A DNA stretch of 64,000 nucleotides from Aphanomyces cochlioides (Eukaryota > Oomycota > Saprolegniomycetes > Saprolegniales > Verrucalvaceae), in assembly GCA_019828595.1 (NCBI GenBank), contig JAHQRK010000015.1:992001-1056000 (forward strand), given 5' to 3'. Under the pieces are notes generated by a model. The model had not been told where the DNA came from. It did not search any database and worked only from the letters and a program-made list of their open reading frames with translations. Shown in pieces: positions 62,986 through 64,000 of the stretch (position 1 is its first letter; each line of letters opens with the position of its first letter). The position numbers and the translations under genes are program-made.

Positions 62986-63876
62986 TTACTTGGGCACGCA
63001 TTGGCTGTACCATTCGTTGTGGGCCTTGCAAACATCCGACGTCTTGCACACGGTCGGGCCTTGAAAACCACTGCCTCCGCATTGACCCCAGGTTTTGACA
63101 CTTGGGACGCATTGGCTGTACCACACACTCCACTTGTGGCAGTGGAGACCACTGGCACATTGAGTCGGACCAGTGTAGCCTTGACCACCACAAGGATAAT
63201 ACACTTCAACTTGTCCGTCGGAGGGAGGAGATGGCGTAGCAGGAGGCGGAGTAGGTGGGCTACTCGTAGAAGGACGCATCGATGTCGGACTCGACGGAGG
63301 ACTAGCCGAGGAGGGACTTGGGGTCGCACCACCGGCAATGCGAACGCAGTTGATGTAGATTTGCCATTGAGGAGAGTGCAATGCCAACCAGTACACGGTC
63401 AACAAGTTCGATTTCTTGCACGTTGGCAAGTCAATCGGCATGGTGCCATTGGGGATGTTGCGAGCGCAATCGTCGTTTTGGTAGACACGAGTGTTGTCGC
63501 ACCAGACTTCACATGGACCTTCGTGCGAGGGGGTGAAGCCTTCTTGGCCGTGGTGCCAGTACACGTTGCCATCCGCTGCAACTCCCGAGGAGTTCCATTC
63601 GCATCAGAGAAACCACAAGTGCCACAGCCCCCGTCATTCGCCGCGACCAAGTCCTTCAAGGTCTTGTATGACGACGCCTTGAAATGGGTGGTGAACGCAT
63701 TGGCGTTGTATTCCGGAGACCCGTTGTATTGGTGACCGGGGAGAACCTTGGGACCATCCATCGTGCCGCAGAAGGACGTGACGCCGAAAGTACGTGGGCA
63801 ATGGGTCGTTGAGGTACCCGTGACCAAGGGCGGTGGAGGCGAGGGCCAAGAGGAAGGTTGGGATCGAGGTGAACAT
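62986..63876 (-). pseudogene. AA17-type oxygenase pseudogene (second subfamily) with two CBM1 modules
   Basis: Starts at the ATG at 63876 with an intact signal peptide and mature HGYLNDPLPT. Compared with the gene at 61156, about 11 bp are missing after PLPTYF (near 63790), moving FCGTMDGPKVLPGHQY into another frame; a second 1-bp loss near 63575 returns the sequence to the first frame at [10 protein letters not shown]. The region between is unreadable in the starting frame and meets a stop near 63634. The 3' part is fully open, with [19 protein letters not shown] and two CBM1 modules ending SVWYSQC and HNEWYSQC. The first CBM1 has Pro for Gln in YYPCGG. A sequencing error for either indel cannot be excluded. 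Confidence 0.78.
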
Positions 63877-64000
63877 GGCGAGGAAAATTGCACAATGATC
63901 GAATTGGCACTCGTGTAGCCAAGTAAGTCCCCTCAGCTTTTGACGAAAGCAAACCGCTGAGAAATTGTCTGCGGAAAAACGAGACGCTGTCATCTGGTTG
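63877..64000. other. Upstream flank of the last oxygenase locus, to the window edge
   Basis: Presumed promoter side of the minus-strand pseudogene; nothing further can be assigned in 124 bp. Confidence 0.4.

Noticed and set aside
1..64000. CRISPR arrays, bacterial operons, riboswitches or prophage
   Set aside because: No regularly spaced repeats, no operon layout, and spliced eukaryotic genes throughout.

Overview
The window looks like nuclear DNA of an oomycete, most likely of the Saprolegniales. The evidence is dense genes with very short GT-AG introns (about 35-70 bp), GH6 enzymes and AA17-type copper oxygenases carrying fungal-type CBM1 modules, Mediator-like proteins, and a Ty3/gypsy chromovirus. 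The genus is not determined. I saw no rRNA, tRNA, CRISPR array or prokaryotic operon.

Left part (1-22.3 kb): ordinary cellular genes. In order they are the 3' end of a probable chitinase, a glycerophosphocholine acyltransferase, a ten-exon cyclopropane-fatty-acyl-synthase-like methyltransferase with an added membrane domain, a charged single-pass membrane protein, a coiled-coil/ARM-like gene, a choline-transporter-like protein, two related Mediator-type proteins (one MED15-like with a KIX domain, one built from three copies of the module that follows the KIX protein's Q/M-rich region), a small lipocalin-like protein and an ankyrin-type protein with 28-residue repeats. Telomere-like C-rich blocks lie upstream of the MED15-like gene.

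Right part (23.5-63.9 kb): a plant-cell-wall degradation cluster of 13 loci. Seven are GH6 cellulases (five intact, two broken) and six are secreted proteins whose mature N-terminus is His-Gly, as in AA17-type lytic polysaccharide monooxygenases (five intact, one broken). Nearly all end in one or two CBM1 cellulose-binding modules; one GH6 has seven. The cluster is evolving quickly: an exact-looking 739-bp duplication between neighbouring oxygenase genes, an inverted near-identical GH6 pair, a chimeric pseudogene, dispersed degenerate repeats, a TA-flanked MITE and perfect hairpins.

A 9.84-kb Ty3/gypsy element (47296-57136) has inserted in the cluster. It has 1226-bp LTRs that differ at only two visible positions and a 4-bp target duplication. 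Its polymerase region carries stops, frameshifts and an integrase deletion, so it was probably moved by proteins supplied in trans.

Functionally, the GH6 enzymes would release cello-oligosaccharides while the oxygenases cut polymer oxidatively, and the CBM1 modules hold both on cellulose-containing walls.
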